Source: Deinococcus arboris (lineage in GTDB: Bacteria; Deinococcota; Deinococci; Deinococcales; Deinococcaceae). Taken from it: DNA of 64,000 nt. Shown piece by piece: positions 9,374 through 18,277 of the stretch; within the stretch, counting starts at the first letter, position 1; each line of letters starts with the position of its first letter. Under the pieces are notes generated by a model. It did not search any database. It saw nothing but the letters and a program-made list of their open reading frames with translations, and had not been told where the DNA came from. A program made the position numbers and the translations under genes. The stretch is taken from NCBI RefSeq assembly GCF_009755355.1, contig NZ_WQLB01000012.1, positions 1 through 64,000 on the forward strand, in the 5' to 3' direction.

Positions 9374-9922
9374 CCCCACCCCCCAGCCCCCTCCCCCGGC
9401 GGGGCAGGGGGAGCAACGTTGGCACTGGGCAGGGGTTGACTGGCGCGGCGGAGAGGCCAGAACTTTGTACGCTGTGGACGCCGTGGTCAGGCTCCGCCCA
9501 TCGCCTCACGCCCGCGCGCTGCGCGCACGACGGCTTCCGTTGCTGGTCTTGTGATGGTGCCGGGTGGAACGCTCAAAGCACGAGGTTCGACTTTTGAAAG
9601 ATGCTGAAGCCAGAGCTGCTTTTCAAAAGTCGAACCTCTAGGCCGCACCAAGCCTTCCTGCCCCGTTCCCGCCCAGGTCCAGGCGAGGCCATTGTGCGCG
9701 CAGCGCGCAGGCCCTTCCGGTGGGGCGGAGGATGGCGTCGAGGCCAGACCCGTAGGCGAAATGTGCGGCCTCGCCAACGCCAGTCAAAACTCTTGCCCAG
9801 TGCCAACGTCTGCTCCCCCTGTCACCAGGTTCCAGGCGCGTCAGTCGAACCAGCGGCAACGCGCAGGCCGCCCTGCGCGGCGAAGACGTCTCCCCTCTGG
9901 GGAAGGGGGCTGGGGGGTGGGG
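9374..9922. repeat. 549-bp inverted-repeat element, two diverged copies head to head
   Basis: The outer ends are a perfect 18-base inverted repeat (CCCCACCCCCCAGCCCCC at 9374-9391, its complement at 9905-9922). The centre is a second perfect 18-base inverted repeat (GAGGTTCGACTTTTGAAA at 9582-9599, its complement at 9621-9638) around a 21-base loop. Between them the arms share blocks such as TTGGCACTGGGCA, TTGACTGGCG and GCGCTGCGCGCAC in opposite orientation. The right arm has about 90 bases more near its outer end. No convincing gene lies inside. It looks like two copies of a dispersed intergenic repeat (compare the small repetitive elements of D. radiodurans) joined tail to tail. Confidence 0.75.
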
Positions 9923-9930
9923 CACCCCAC

Positions 9931-10818
<888 letters not shown>

Positions 10819-10852
10819 TCCTTAGAGGGCAGAGAACGAAAACGGTCGGGAA

Positions 10853-11716
10853 TCATTCGCCCTCCTCCTCGGCCAGCCCTTCGCCGGTCAGCTCGATAAA
10901 GGCGTCTTCAAGGGTCTTGCCCTCGCCCACCAGCCCACGCAGCTCCTCGGCCGTGCCTTCGGCGACAAACTTGCCGCCGCTGATAAAGGCGATGCGGTCG
11001 CACAGGCGCTCGGCTTCGGGCATGTCGTGGGTCGTCAGGATGATGGTGGCGTCATGCACGTCACGCAGTTCCAGCACAAATTCCTGCACGTCACGCCTCG
11101 ATTTAGGGTCCAGGCCGGTGGTGGGCTCGTCCAGCAGCACGATGACGGGGCTGGTGAGGAAGGCGCGGGCAATGGCGACTTTTTGTTGCATGCCCCGGCT
11201 CATTTCCTCCAGCGGCTCGAAGAAGGCCTTTTCCTTGAGGCCCAGGCGCTTGAGGGTCACCTGGGCGCGTTCCTCGGCCACGTGGCGGTCTAGGCCGTAC
11301 AGCTGCGCCGAATACAGCAGGTTCTCGCGCGGGCTGAGCTTTTTGTAGAAGGCGGCGTCCACCGACACCCGGTTCAGCAGCCGGCGCACCTGCGCCTCGT
11401 CCCTGACGACATCCAGGCCAAAGATGCCCACGGTGCCGGCGTCGGGAATCAGCAGGGTGCTCATGGCGCGAATCAGGGTGCTTTTGCCACTGCCGTTGGG
11501 GCCCAGGACGCCGTAAATCTCGCCCCGGCGCACCTGAAAGGTCACATCATCCACCGCGCGGCTTTCGGAAAACTGAGGGCGCAGCAGCGTACCCCCCTGG
11601 CGCTTGCGAAAGGCTTTGACGAGGTGCTGCACGTCAATGGCGACGTCGCGGCCACTCAGGTCGCGTGGGGGCGCAGCGGGGGCGCTGGTCGCCTGCGGGG
11701 GGGCGGTCAGGGTCAT
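10853..11716 (-). CDS. ABC transporter ATP-binding protein
   Basis: 287-residue nucleotide-binding subunit. Walker A is GPNGSGKS near residue 73, Walker B VIVLLDEP, and the H-loop His is in LTTHDMPEA. The signature motif reads MSRGM in place of the usual LSGGQ, a variant common in the DrrA/NatA-like exporters. An N-terminal tail of 28 Ala- and Pro-rich residues and a KRQGGTLLRPQFSES insertion after the first strand are extra to the core. GGAGG lies 5 bases before the ATG. First gene of the exporter operon. Confidence 0.92.
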   Translation of the reverse strand: MTLTAPPQATSAPAAPPRDLSGRDVAIDVQHLVKAFRKRQGGTLLRPQFSESRAVDDVTFQVRRGEIYGVLGPNGSGKSTLIRAMSTLLIPDAGTVGIFGLDVVRDEAQVRRLLNRVSVDAAFYKKLSPRENLLYSAQLYGLDRHVAEERAQVTLKRLGLKEKAFFEPLEEMSRGMQQKVAIARAFLTSPVIVLLDEPTTGLDPKSRRDVQEFVLELRDVHDATIILTTHDMPEAERLCDRIAFISGGKFVAEGTAEELRGLVGEGKTLEDAFIELTGEGLAEEEGE

Positions 11717-11882
11717 GGGAGAACCTCCGAAGTTGTGAGAGACGATGCCAGGGGCCGCGCACGATAGGTCGGCGCGGCAGGTGCGTGGGCCAGCGGCCTT
11801 AGCGCTGGATGCGGTCGTCGTTCATGGAGGTTCAGCGTAGTCGGGCGGCTGCGGGGATGCGATAGGCGTCATGGCCTACAGC

Positions 11883-11911
11883 AAAAAGCCGCGCCAGGAG
11901 CCCGGCGCGGC
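11883..11911 (-). terminator. Rho-independent terminator of the aldo/keto reductase gene
   Basis: On the minus strand GCCGCGCC (11911-11904) pairs with GGCGCGGC (11895-11888) across an 8-base loop and is followed by TTTTT (11887-11883). It begins 16 bases after the reductase stop codon. Confidence 0.85.
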
Positions 11912-11927
11912 GGCTAGACAGAGAGGT

Positions 11928-12911
11928 TTAGGCGGGGTTGTACCAGTTGCGATCCCATCGGTGGGCATACAGCTTATGAATCGCTTCGGCGTCCAGACCC
12001 CGGCCGTCGGCCAGCGCAGTATTGCGCTCTACATTGCGCATACTCCTCATACCCACGATGACAGTGGACACCGCCGGATGCGACAGCACGAAGCGCAGGC
12101 TGGTCTCGGCCAGCCCGTCTGTGGCAATCCCCAGATCACGCTCAATGGCGCGCAGGCGCGGTTGCAGCTGCTCTTTGCGGTCCCCGCCGAAGTAGCGGTT
12201 GCGCCAGTCGCCTTCTGGGAAGGTCGTCTCGGGGGTGATGTGGCCGGTCAGACTCCCCTCGTCCAGCGCCACGCGCACAATCACGCCCACGCCATGCGCG
12301 CGGCAGGCATCCAGCAGCCGGTCTTGCGGGGCCTGGTCAAACACGTTGTAGATCACCTGGACGGTGTCCACGGCGCCGGCCTCGACAGCCTTAACCGCAT
12401 TGTCCGGTTGATGGTCGTTAATGGAAATGCCAAAAGCGGCAATCTTGCCTTCGCGTTTCAGGTCGGCCACGGCCTCATGCCAGTCGCCCTCCCCCAGCCA
12501 CGAGTCGTTCCAGACATGCAGCTGCTGCACGTCAATTCGGGGCAGGCCCAGGCGTTCCAGGCTGGCCTCGGTCATGCGGCGCAGGTACTCGCCGGGAAAG
12601 GCTTGGCCGGCGGCAGTCCCCGGAGCAGCGGGCCACTGCATGTTCTGGGGGCTGACCTTGGTGGCGACCAGCGTCCCGGGGTGTTCGCGGGCCACCTGGC
12701 CTACCAGCCTCTCGCTGTGCCCGTCGCCGTAGCCCATTGCGGTGTCGATAAAGTTGCCGCCCAGTTCGATGTAGCGGCGCAGAGCGGCCAGGCTCTCGTC
12801 GTCCTGGGCGCCCTTCCACATATCGGCGCCGATGCCCCAGGCTCCGTACCCGATTTCTGTGACGTTCAGGCCAGTGCGGCCCAGTGGGCGCCTATGCATG
12901 CTGTGTTCCAT
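11928..12911 (-). CDS. Aldo/keto reductase
   Basis: 327-residue NADPH-dependent oxidoreductase with a TIM-barrel fold. The catalytic tetrad is visible: Asp and Tyr in [15 protein letters not shown], Lys in LVATKVSPQ and His in QQLHVWND. The C-terminal cofactor-binding part includes [20 protein letters not shown]. The GxGHSE loop and two-residue spacing place it with bacterial reductases of the AKR12/13 kind, which reduce small carbonyl compounds; substrate unknown. A TACAGT -10 box ends 7 bases before the ATG, so the mRNA is probably leaderless. The divergent transporter starts about 80 bases away. Confidence 0.9.
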   Translation of the reverse strand: MEHSMHRRPLGRTGLNVTEIGYGAWGIGADMWKGAQDDESLAALRRYIELGGNFIDTAMGYGDGHSERLVGQVAREHPGTLVATKVSPQNMQWPAAPGTAAGQAFPGEYLRRMTEASLERLGLPRIDVQQLHVWNDSWLGEGDWHEAVADLKREGKIAAFGISINDHQPDNAVKAVEAGAVDTVQVIYNVFDQAPQDRLLDACRAHGVGVIVRVALDEGSLTGHITPETTFPEGDWRNRYFGGDRKEQLQPRLRAIERDLGIATDGLAETSLRFVLSHPAVSTVIVGMRSMRNVERNTALADGRGLDAEAIHKLYAHRWDRNWYNPA

Positions 12912-12989
12912 AGGGCCGACTGTAACGATTCAGGGCGGGTGAAGCCAGTCATGCACTCTTTATCTGCCCCGCAGGCGTACCCTGCGCAG

Positions 12990-14366
12990 GTGAGTCTTCC
13001 TGCCTTGTCCCCCTGCGTGCGCCAGCTGGCCACCGCCGGCCTGATTGTGGGCGTGTTTCTGGCGGCCCTGGAAGCCAGCGTGGTCGCCACCGCTATGCCC
13101 AGCGTCATCCGCGACCTGGGCGGCGAGCGCCTGTACGCCCTGCCGTTTGCGGTGTATCTGCTGGCCAGTACGGTTTCTAGCCCGCTGTGGGGCCGCGCCA
13201 GCGACCTGCTGGGACGGCGGCGGCTGTACCTGTGGGGGGTGGTCATTTTTCTGCTGGGCTCGGCGCTGTGTGGGCTCAGTCAGGACATGGGCACCCTGAT
13301 CGCGGCCCGCGTCGCGCAGGGCATTGGGGCCGGCGCACTGCTGCCCCTGACCCTCACCATGATCAGCGAGTTGTACGCCTTGCAGGAGCGCGGCCGGGTA
13401 CAGGCCCTCATCTCGGGGGTGTGGGGCGTGTCGGGCCTGCTGGGGCCACTGCTGGGCGGCTGGCTGACCGAGCAGGCGTCGTGGCGCTGGACCTTCTATG
13501 CCAGCCTGCCGTTTGGGATCGCGGCTCTGCTGCTGGCGCTGCGCTTTCTGCCCGAAACGGGCCAGCCTCGCCCTGCCCGCCTGGACTGGGCCGGGGCCGC
13601 GCTGTTCACGCTGGGCAGCGGCCTGGTGGTCTGGGGACTGGAACAGCGGCAGTGGCTGCTGGTGGGGCTGGGCGCCGTGACACTGGCCGGCGCCGTCTGG
13701 CTAGAACGCCGCCACCCCGAACCGCTGCTGCCCATGCGCGCGCTGCGCGAAAAATTGCCGCGCGTGGCCTTTGCCGGAAACCTGCTGGGCGGCGCGGCCT
13801 ACTTTGGCGTAATTGCCTATCTGCCGCTGTACGCCCAGGGGGTCACGGGCAGTGGCGCCACCGCTGGCGGGGCCATCCTGACGCCCATGCTGGTGGGCTG
13901 GACGCTAACGGCCATCGTCACGGCGCGCCTTGTGAAAACCGTGCCGCTGACCCGGATTGCCCAGGCAGGATTTGCCGTGCTGACGGTCATGTTCACGGCG
14001 CTGCTGTTTGCGGTTCACGCGCCGCTGTGGGTGACCAGTGCGCTGGGCTTTGCGGTGGGCATGGGCATGGGCTTTGCCATGCTGAGCCTGCTGCTGGCCG
14101 CGCAGGAGTCGGCGGCACGCAGCGAACTGGGCGCCGTGACCAGCGGCGTGCTGTTTGCCCGCCAGATGGGCGGCGCGCTGGGCGTGGCCCTGATGGCGCT
14201 GCTGATTGGCCCGGCGGCGATTGAGGCCGGCGGCTTTGAGCTGGCCGAGGGCCTGCGCCGCGCCTACTGGCTGGCCCTGGGCCTGGTGGCCGTGGCCTTT
14301 GCCCTGAGCCTGGGCCTCCGGGGCGTGGTGGTCAAAAAAGCTCAGGAAGCCCAACCAGCAGATTAA
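12990..14366 (+). CDS. MFS transporter, DHA2 family (EmrB/QacA-like)
   Basis: Multidrug-type exporter of about 458 residues with some fourteen hydrophobic segments. The motif [17 protein letters not shown] between helices 2 and 3 and the antiporter motif-C-like stretch [22 protein letters not shown] are typical of DHA2 proteins. I chose GTG at 12990 because TACCCT ends 6 bases upstream, a leaderless signature; an in-frame ATG at 12951 would add 13 residues but lacks both a ribosome-binding site and a -10 box. The reading frame extends much farther upstream without meaning, antisense to the reductase. Substrate unknown. Confidence 0.88.
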   Translation: MSLPALSPCVRQLATAGLIVGVFLAALEASVVATAMPSVIRDLGGERLYALPFAVYLLASTVSSPLWGRASDLLGRRRLYLWGVVIFLLGSALCGLSQDMGTLIAARVAQGIGAGALLPLTLTMISELYALQERGRVQALISGVWGVSGLLGPLLGGWLTEQASWRWTFYASLPFGIAALLLALRFLPETGQPRPARLDWAGAALFTLGSGLVVWGLEQRQWLLVGLGAVTLAGAVWLERRHPEPLLPMRALREKLPRVAFAGNLLGGAAYFGVIAYLPLYAQGVTGSGATAGGAILTPMLVGWTLTAIVTARLVKTVPLTRIAQAGFAVLTVMFTALLFAVHAPLWVTSALGFAVGMGMGFAMLSLLLAAQESAARSELGAVTSGVLFARQMGGALGVALMALLIGPAAIEAGGFELAEGLRRAYWLALGLVAVAFALSLGLRGVVVKKAQEAQPAD

Positions 14367-14428
14367 GACAGACTCGGAAAGCGGCGCAGCAGGCTTGAAA
14401 AGCTCCGCAGGAGAGCGAGCAGGAACAG

Positions 14429-14499
14429 ATACGGATTCCACGATATGGAAGCGCAGACGGTGCCTTTTCGGCTGCGCTGCAATTCAGCGGAATCTGTAT
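14429..14499. repeat. 71-bp interrupted palindrome
   Basis: ATACGGATTCC at 14429-14439 pairs with GGAATCTGTAT at 14489-14499 (10 of 11 plus one G-T), and an inner GCGCAG (14451-14456) pairs with CTGCGC (14472-14477) around a loop with CTTTTC. It follows the DHA2 gene by about 60 bases. It may be a dispersed palindromic repeat or a transcription end. Confidence 0.5.
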
Positions 14500-14566
14500 A
14501 AGACCCAGAAAGCCAGGCCACCCGTCCAGCCACTGTCTTTGTCCCGCACCCCGCCAACCGCTTCTC

Positions 14567-14600
14567 CTCTTTTCCTACTTCCCACAACCCACTCCCTGCT
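14567..14600 (-). repeat. Copy of the GT-rich AGTRGGAAAAG intergenic repeat
   Basis: Read on the minus strand this stretch is GGGAGTGGGTTGTGGGAAG followed by TAGGAAAAGAG. The same GTGGGAAGT(A/G)GGAAAAG pattern occurs at 29705-29735, in opposite orientation at 29789-29820, and around 53502-53577. All copies lie directly beyond stop codons. Confidence 0.5.
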
Positions 14601-14609
14601 TCCCGCCCC

Positions 14610-15713
14610 TTACAGCACGTCGTCGGCACTGCCGCGTTTGCGGAGATTGTTCTGGGTCTTGCGCCAGCGCAGGGCCTTGACGATGGCGGGAGCCGCCGGG
14701 TTCAGGTTCAGGTCGTAGGCGGGATACCACACGCGCTGCTCGCTGAACTTGAGTTTCATTTTGAAGACCCCAAACGAGTGCTTCTCCTCATCCAGCTGGC
14801 GCGGAATCCCCCAGAAGTCGAAGAGTTCATAGCCCCGGCGCTGGGCGTCCAGCATGGCGTTCCAGTAGAAAGCGTCGGGCGCTTTGGCGTCCTTGACCGG
14901 ACTGCCATCGGGCTGGGTCCGCTCGTCGCGCACGCTGCCACCAAACAGGTAGTACGTCCCCTTGCCCATCGCCAGGAAAAAACCGCCGGCCAGGGCGCGG
15001 CCCTCGTGGCGTGACAGCACGATATACGCCTCGCCGCCGTGGGCGCCGCCCTCCCGCAGCATGGTTTCGTAGTAGGCGCGGGGAAAGGCGCCCAGCTTGG
15101 CCCGTTCGTTGGTGGCGGTGAAAATCTCCCAGAAAGCGTCAAAGTCGTCGTCGCGGCCCGCCACCACGCCCATCTTCTGGGCGGTGCGGACGTTGCGCCG
15201 GGCCATCGAATGCAGGCCCGAGAACAGTTCGTCCTCATTGCGGGTCAGGTCGGCCACAATCGTGTGTTCAGGCTGCTCGCTCTCGGCGCGGCGAAAGGGG
15301 CCGTACCCTTCGGGCAGCACCACCGAGTCGTCAGCCAGAAACGGCACGGGCGGCTCGATTTTCAGCAGGGCGTCACCTGGCCGGGCAATCTTTTTGACGG
15401 CGTCGGCCACGGCGGGCAGCAGGTCCAGGCTCTCCAGGGCCGGGCCGCGCGGGGCGTACAGCGTCGAAAAGCCGGGCACCAGCCGCTTGCGAATCAGTTG
15501 CAGGGCGCCCACTGTGCGGCCGCCGCCTTGAATCAGGTAACGCACCGGGGTCTGGCCCAGCACGCGCCGCGCTTCCCCGTAGCCCCAGCCCTGAAGGGCA
15601 CTGGTGATGGGCAAAGACCGCACGGCGTCGTCGTACACGCGCGGGTCGGTGGTTTCTTGCAGGGTCAGGCGCACGCGGGGGATTGTAGCGCCGCTGCCCC
15701 AAAGCGTCATCAC
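14610..15713 (-). CDS. FemAB/FemX-like peptidoglycan bridge aminoacyltransferase
   Basis: About 367 residues with two GNAT-like halves joined by helices, as in FemX/FemA and MprF-like ligases that add amino acids from charged tRNA to the cell-wall precursor. Typical features are LHSMARRNVRTAQKMGV (residues about 165-181, the conserved GNAT-linking segment), ERAKLGAFPRAYYETML, LAGGFFLAMGKGTYYLFGGS and the C-terminal FWGIPRQLDEEKHSFGVFKMKLKF. Deinococcus peptidoglycan has an ornithine-glycine bridge, so a role in adding glycine is likely but inferred. GTG at 15713 is 6 bases after TATGAT; an ATG one codon later (15710) is nearly equivalent. Confidence 0.85.
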   Translation of the reverse strand: MMTLWGSGATIPRVRLTLQETTDPRVYDDAVRSLPITSALQGWGYGEARRVLGQTPVRYLIQGGGRTVGALQLIRKRLVPGFSTLYAPRGPALESLDLLPAVADAVKKIARPGDALLKIEPPVPFLADDSVVLPEGYGPFRRAESEQPEHTIVADLTRNEDELFSGLHSMARRNVRTAQKMGVVAGRDDDFDAFWEIFTATNERAKLGAFPRAYYETMLREGGAHGGEAYIVLSRHEGRALAGGFFLAMGKGTYYLFGGSVRDERTQPDGSPVKDAKAPDAFYWNAMLDAQRRGYELFDFWGIPRQLDEEKHSFGVFKMKLKFSEQRVWYPAYDLNLNPAAPAIVKALRWRKTQNNLRKRGSADDVL

Positions 15714-15757
15714 GCGGCCATCATAGAAGGGCGCAAAGAGGACGCTAAAGTGCAGGG

Positions 15758-16771
15758 ATGAAACAAATCCTGCTGACCCTGGCGCTGCTGTCTGGCGCTG
15801 CCCTGGCCCAGACGACGCCCGCCACGCCGGCACCAGCCGCCCCGGCCACCACGACCCCAGCCACCACGCCGGCCCCCGCCACGACCACCCCGGCCGCTGA
15901 CCCCGCCACCGTGGTCGCCCGTGTGGGCAGCGAAACCATCACGCTGGGCGAATTTGACCGCGCCTTTCGCCTGGCAGCGGCCCGCGTGGTCAATGCGCAG
16001 GGCATTCCCTTTGAAGACAGCTACCTGACGGAGTTTGCGAACGCCCGGCCTGAATTCCTGAAACAGTACGTGCGGGACCGCGCCGTGTACCAGCTGGCCC
16101 GCACCGCTGGCAACAAGGTCGAGGCCGCCCGCCTGGACGAACAGTTGCAAGAGGCCCGCGCCGACTTTGAATCCGAGGCCGAGTTCACCGAGGCGCTGGC
16201 CGCCACCGGATACGCCAGCGCCGACGCCCTGCGCGCCGAGCTGGAGAGGCAGGGCGTCGTGGGCACGTACCTGGAAGGCATCCAGAAGCGCTTTACCTTT
16301 GGGGACGCGGTGGTGGGCAGCTACTACAGCATCAACCGGGCCCGCTTTACCCGCGAGGCCGAAGCCTGCGTGAAACACATTCTGGTGCCCACCCAGGCCG
16401 AGGCCCAGACCATCGTCAAGGACCTCGCGGGCGGCGCCGACTTTGCCAAAATCGCCAGCGACAAGAGCCAGGACCCCGGCAGCGCGGCGCAGGGCGGCGA
16501 CCTGGGCTGCTTTGGCCAGGGCGAGATGGTCGAAACCTTCGACAAGGCCAGCTTTACTGGGCCGGTGGGCCAGGTGCAGACGGTGCAGTCCCAGTTTGGC
16601 TGGCACGTGCTGACGGTGACCAAGCGCAATGCCGCCGGCCTGGTTCCCCTGACCGAAGCCGCGCCCCTGATTCGTGAGCAGCTGGCCCGCGACGCCGCCC
16701 AGAAGTATCTGGACACCCAGGTGGCCCGCCTGACCACCGAGTCGTTCCCCGACCGCGTGACCAGCAAGTAA
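15758..16771 (+). CDS. Parvulin-type peptidyl-prolyl cis-trans isomerase, SurA/PpiC-like
   Basis: 337-residue exported folding factor. A signal peptide (MKQILLTLALLSGAALA) is followed by a Thr/Ala/Pro-rich linker of about 35 residues, an N-terminal SurA-like helical chaperone region and a parvulin domain (about residues 205-305) with VKHILVPTQAEAQTIVKDL, SQDPGSAAQGGDLGCFGQGEMV and FGWHVLTV. The last is the conserved end of the rotamase domain. It probably helps fold envelope proteins. The ATG is 6 bases after TAAAGT (leaderless). It diverges from the FemAB-like gene, with only about 45 bases between starts. Confidence 0.92.
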   Translation: MKQILLTLALLSGAALAQTTPATPAPAAPATTTPATTPAPATTTPAADPATVVARVGSETITLGEFDRAFRLAAARVVNAQGIPFEDSYLTEFANARPEFLKQYVRDRAVYQLARTAGNKVEAARLDEQLQEARADFESEAEFTEALAATGYASADALRAELERQGVVGTYLEGIQKRFTFGDAVVGSYYSINRARFTREAEACVKHILVPTQAEAQTIVKDLAGGADFAKIASDKSQDPGSAAQGGDLGCFGQGEMVETFDKASFTGPVGQVQTVQSQFGWHVLTVTKRNAAGLVPLTEAAPLIREQLARDAAQKYLDTQVARLTTESFPDRVTSK

Positions 16772-16784
16772 AAGTCCTGCCCTG

Positions 16785-16820
16785 CACTGGCCCTGGCATC
16801 TCTGCCAGGGCCAGTGTTTT
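16785..16820 (+). terminator. Rho-independent terminator after the parvulin gene
   Basis: CACTGGCCCTGGC (16785-16797) and GCCAGGGCCAGTG (16804-16816) form a perfect 13-bp stem with a 6-base loop, followed by TTTT. Confidence 0.93.
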
Positions 16821-16989
16821 CTATCAACCCTCCTTTAACCGTTGGGGCGCAGGATAGTTGCACTTCAGACGGACTCTTTTCGGGTGAAGTGAGCAGGAAT
16901 ACAGCGGGTGTTGGGCGTGAACCGGACATAACCGCCGCTCTCCCCTTCCAGAAGCACAGTCCGTCTCCGTCCCCCTCAGAGGTGCCCCT

Positions 16990-17835
16990 ATGAACGACCC
17001 ACACGATCCCCGCCTGCCCCTGACGCCCGAACTGCCCGAAGAAGACAACGACGACGAGATGGTGGGCCGCCTGCTCAGCCGGCGCTCGGCGCTGCGGCTG
17101 CTGGGACTGGGCGGTGGTGCGGCCGCCCTGACAGCGGGCGGTGTTCTGGCCCAGCGCGGCGGGCCGCCCCCACCACCCGGAGGAGCAGAGGGCATGGGCG
17201 GCGCAGGGGGAACCAGCGCCGGCACCAGCGGCGCCACGGGCCTGCCCGGCTGTGTGGTGCGGCCTGCCATGACCGAAGGGCCTTACTTTGTGGAGGGCGA
17301 GCCGCGCCGCAGCGACCTTCGCAAGGACAGCAAAACAGGCAAGGTGGTCAGCGGCGTGCCCCTGACGCTGGACTTCGTGACTTCACGGGTGGCGGTGGGC
17401 GGCTGCACACCCCGCGCGGGCGTCCTGATCGACGTGTGGCACTGCGACGCCCTGGGCAACTACTCGGGTGTATCGGGCAGCGCCGGCGACTTTCTGCGTG
17501 GGTCTCAGGTCACAAACGCCCAGGGCAAGGCCAGCTTTACCACCATCTATCCAGGGTGGTATCAGGGCCGCGCTATTCACATTCATTTCAAGTTGCGGCC
17601 CCTGAACGCCAGCGGCAAGGCCACAGGCGAATTCACCTCGCAGCTGTTTTTCCCCGAAACTGTGAATGCGGCCGTGTTGACCCGCGCCCCCTACAGCCAG
17701 AAGGGCAAAGCCGACACCCCCAACGCCCAGGACGGCATCTACCGCAACGGCGGCTCACAGCTGCTGCTGAAGGTGACGGGCGATCCAGTTAAGGGGTACA
17801 GGGCCACCTTCGATGTGGGCCTGAACATCGGGTAG
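16990..17835 (+). CDS. Exported intradiol ring-cleavage dioxygenase-like protein
   Basis: 281 residues. The N-terminus has an acidic stretch and then a twin-arginine-type signal (SRRSALRLLGLGGGAAAL, residues 34-51), followed by a Gly/Pro-rich linker. The rest matches the intradiol dioxygenase fold (protocatechuate 3,4-dioxygenase-like). Candidate Fe(III) ligands are Tyr in EGPYFVEGE, Tyr in TIYPGWYQGR and the two His in IHIHFKL. Cytoplasmic relatives cleave catechols; Tat-exported single-subunit forms are common in bacteria and mostly uncharacterised. GAGGTG precedes the ATG by 5 bases. No aromatic-degradation genes are adjacent, so an extracellular or envelope role is more likely than a beta-ketoadipate pathway step. 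Confidence 0.85.
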   Translation: MNDPHDPRLPLTPELPEEDNDDEMVGRLLSRRSALRLLGLGGGAAALTAGGVLAQRGGPPPPPGGAEGMGGAGGTSAGTSGATGLPGCVVRPAMTEGPYFVEGEPRRSDLRKDSKTGKVVSGVPLTLDFVTSRVAVGGCTPRAGVLIDVWHCDALGNYSGVSGSAGDFLRGSQVTNAQGKASFTTIYPGWYQGRAIHIHFKLRPLNASGKATGEFTSQLFFPETVNAAVLTRAPYSQKGKADTPNAQDGIYRNGGSQLLLKVTGDPVKGYRATFDVGLNIG

Positions 17836-17853
17836 GGCGAACAAGAGAGGCTC

Positions 17854-18212
17854 CTAGCCAGCCAGGCGGCGCTCCACCAGATTCATCACCAGACTGGGCG
17901 CCGCCCGCAGCTGTTCGGCTGGCAGCCAGGGCTGAAGGCGGCCGCGTCCCGCTCCTCGAACACCGCCGGCAGGACTAGGCTGCCAACGCCGTGGCGCGCC
18001 TGCACCTCGTCCCGGTGCAAAAACGTGATATCGGCCTCCAGGCGCTGCCAGAAGGCCCGCCGCTCGCGCCGCATGCCCAGCGGCCCGTAAGTCACGGCAC
18101 ACCACTGGCAGTCGTAGGTCTGCGGCGAACGCATCTTGTGCCACAGGTCTTTTAGGTCGTTCAGAACACCACTGTCGGCGTTGTCCACAAAGGCGAGGTG
18201 AGGCCGGGTCAT
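17854..18212 (-). pseudogene. Small CxxC protein gene, apparently frameshifted near its 3' end
   Basis: From ATG 18212 the frame gives MTRPHLAFVDNADSGVLNDL and a CxxC motif in YDCQWCAVTYGPLGMRRE, a pattern I associate with a conserved small protein family of unknown function (xCxxCxLTYG). The frame ends at 17886 with an unlikely tail (AAAFSPGCQPNSCGRRPVW). The next frame, from about 17950 to the stop at 17854, reads GRLQPWLPAEQLRAAPSLV and continues MNLVERRLAG, which joins sensibly to LPAVFEERD. The shift lies within GGGACGCGGCCGCC (about 17945-17956). It may be a true mutation or a sequencing error; an intact form would have about 118 residues. Confidence 0.6.
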
Positions 18213-18277
18213 GGGCCCACCCTCCCCCTGTCTGTGCTTTCCGCCGCTGCCCAGGCACGAGGCCGCTACCTTGAGGC

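Noticed and set aside
11871..12989. Upstream extension of the DHA2 transporter frame
   Set aside because: Lies over the aldo/keto reductase on the opposite strand; the transporter's own start near 12990 is better supported.
18213..18277. Possible attenuator leader before ilvD
   Set aside because: No short frame with Ile, Val or Leu codons and no terminator hairpin; the start is leaderless.
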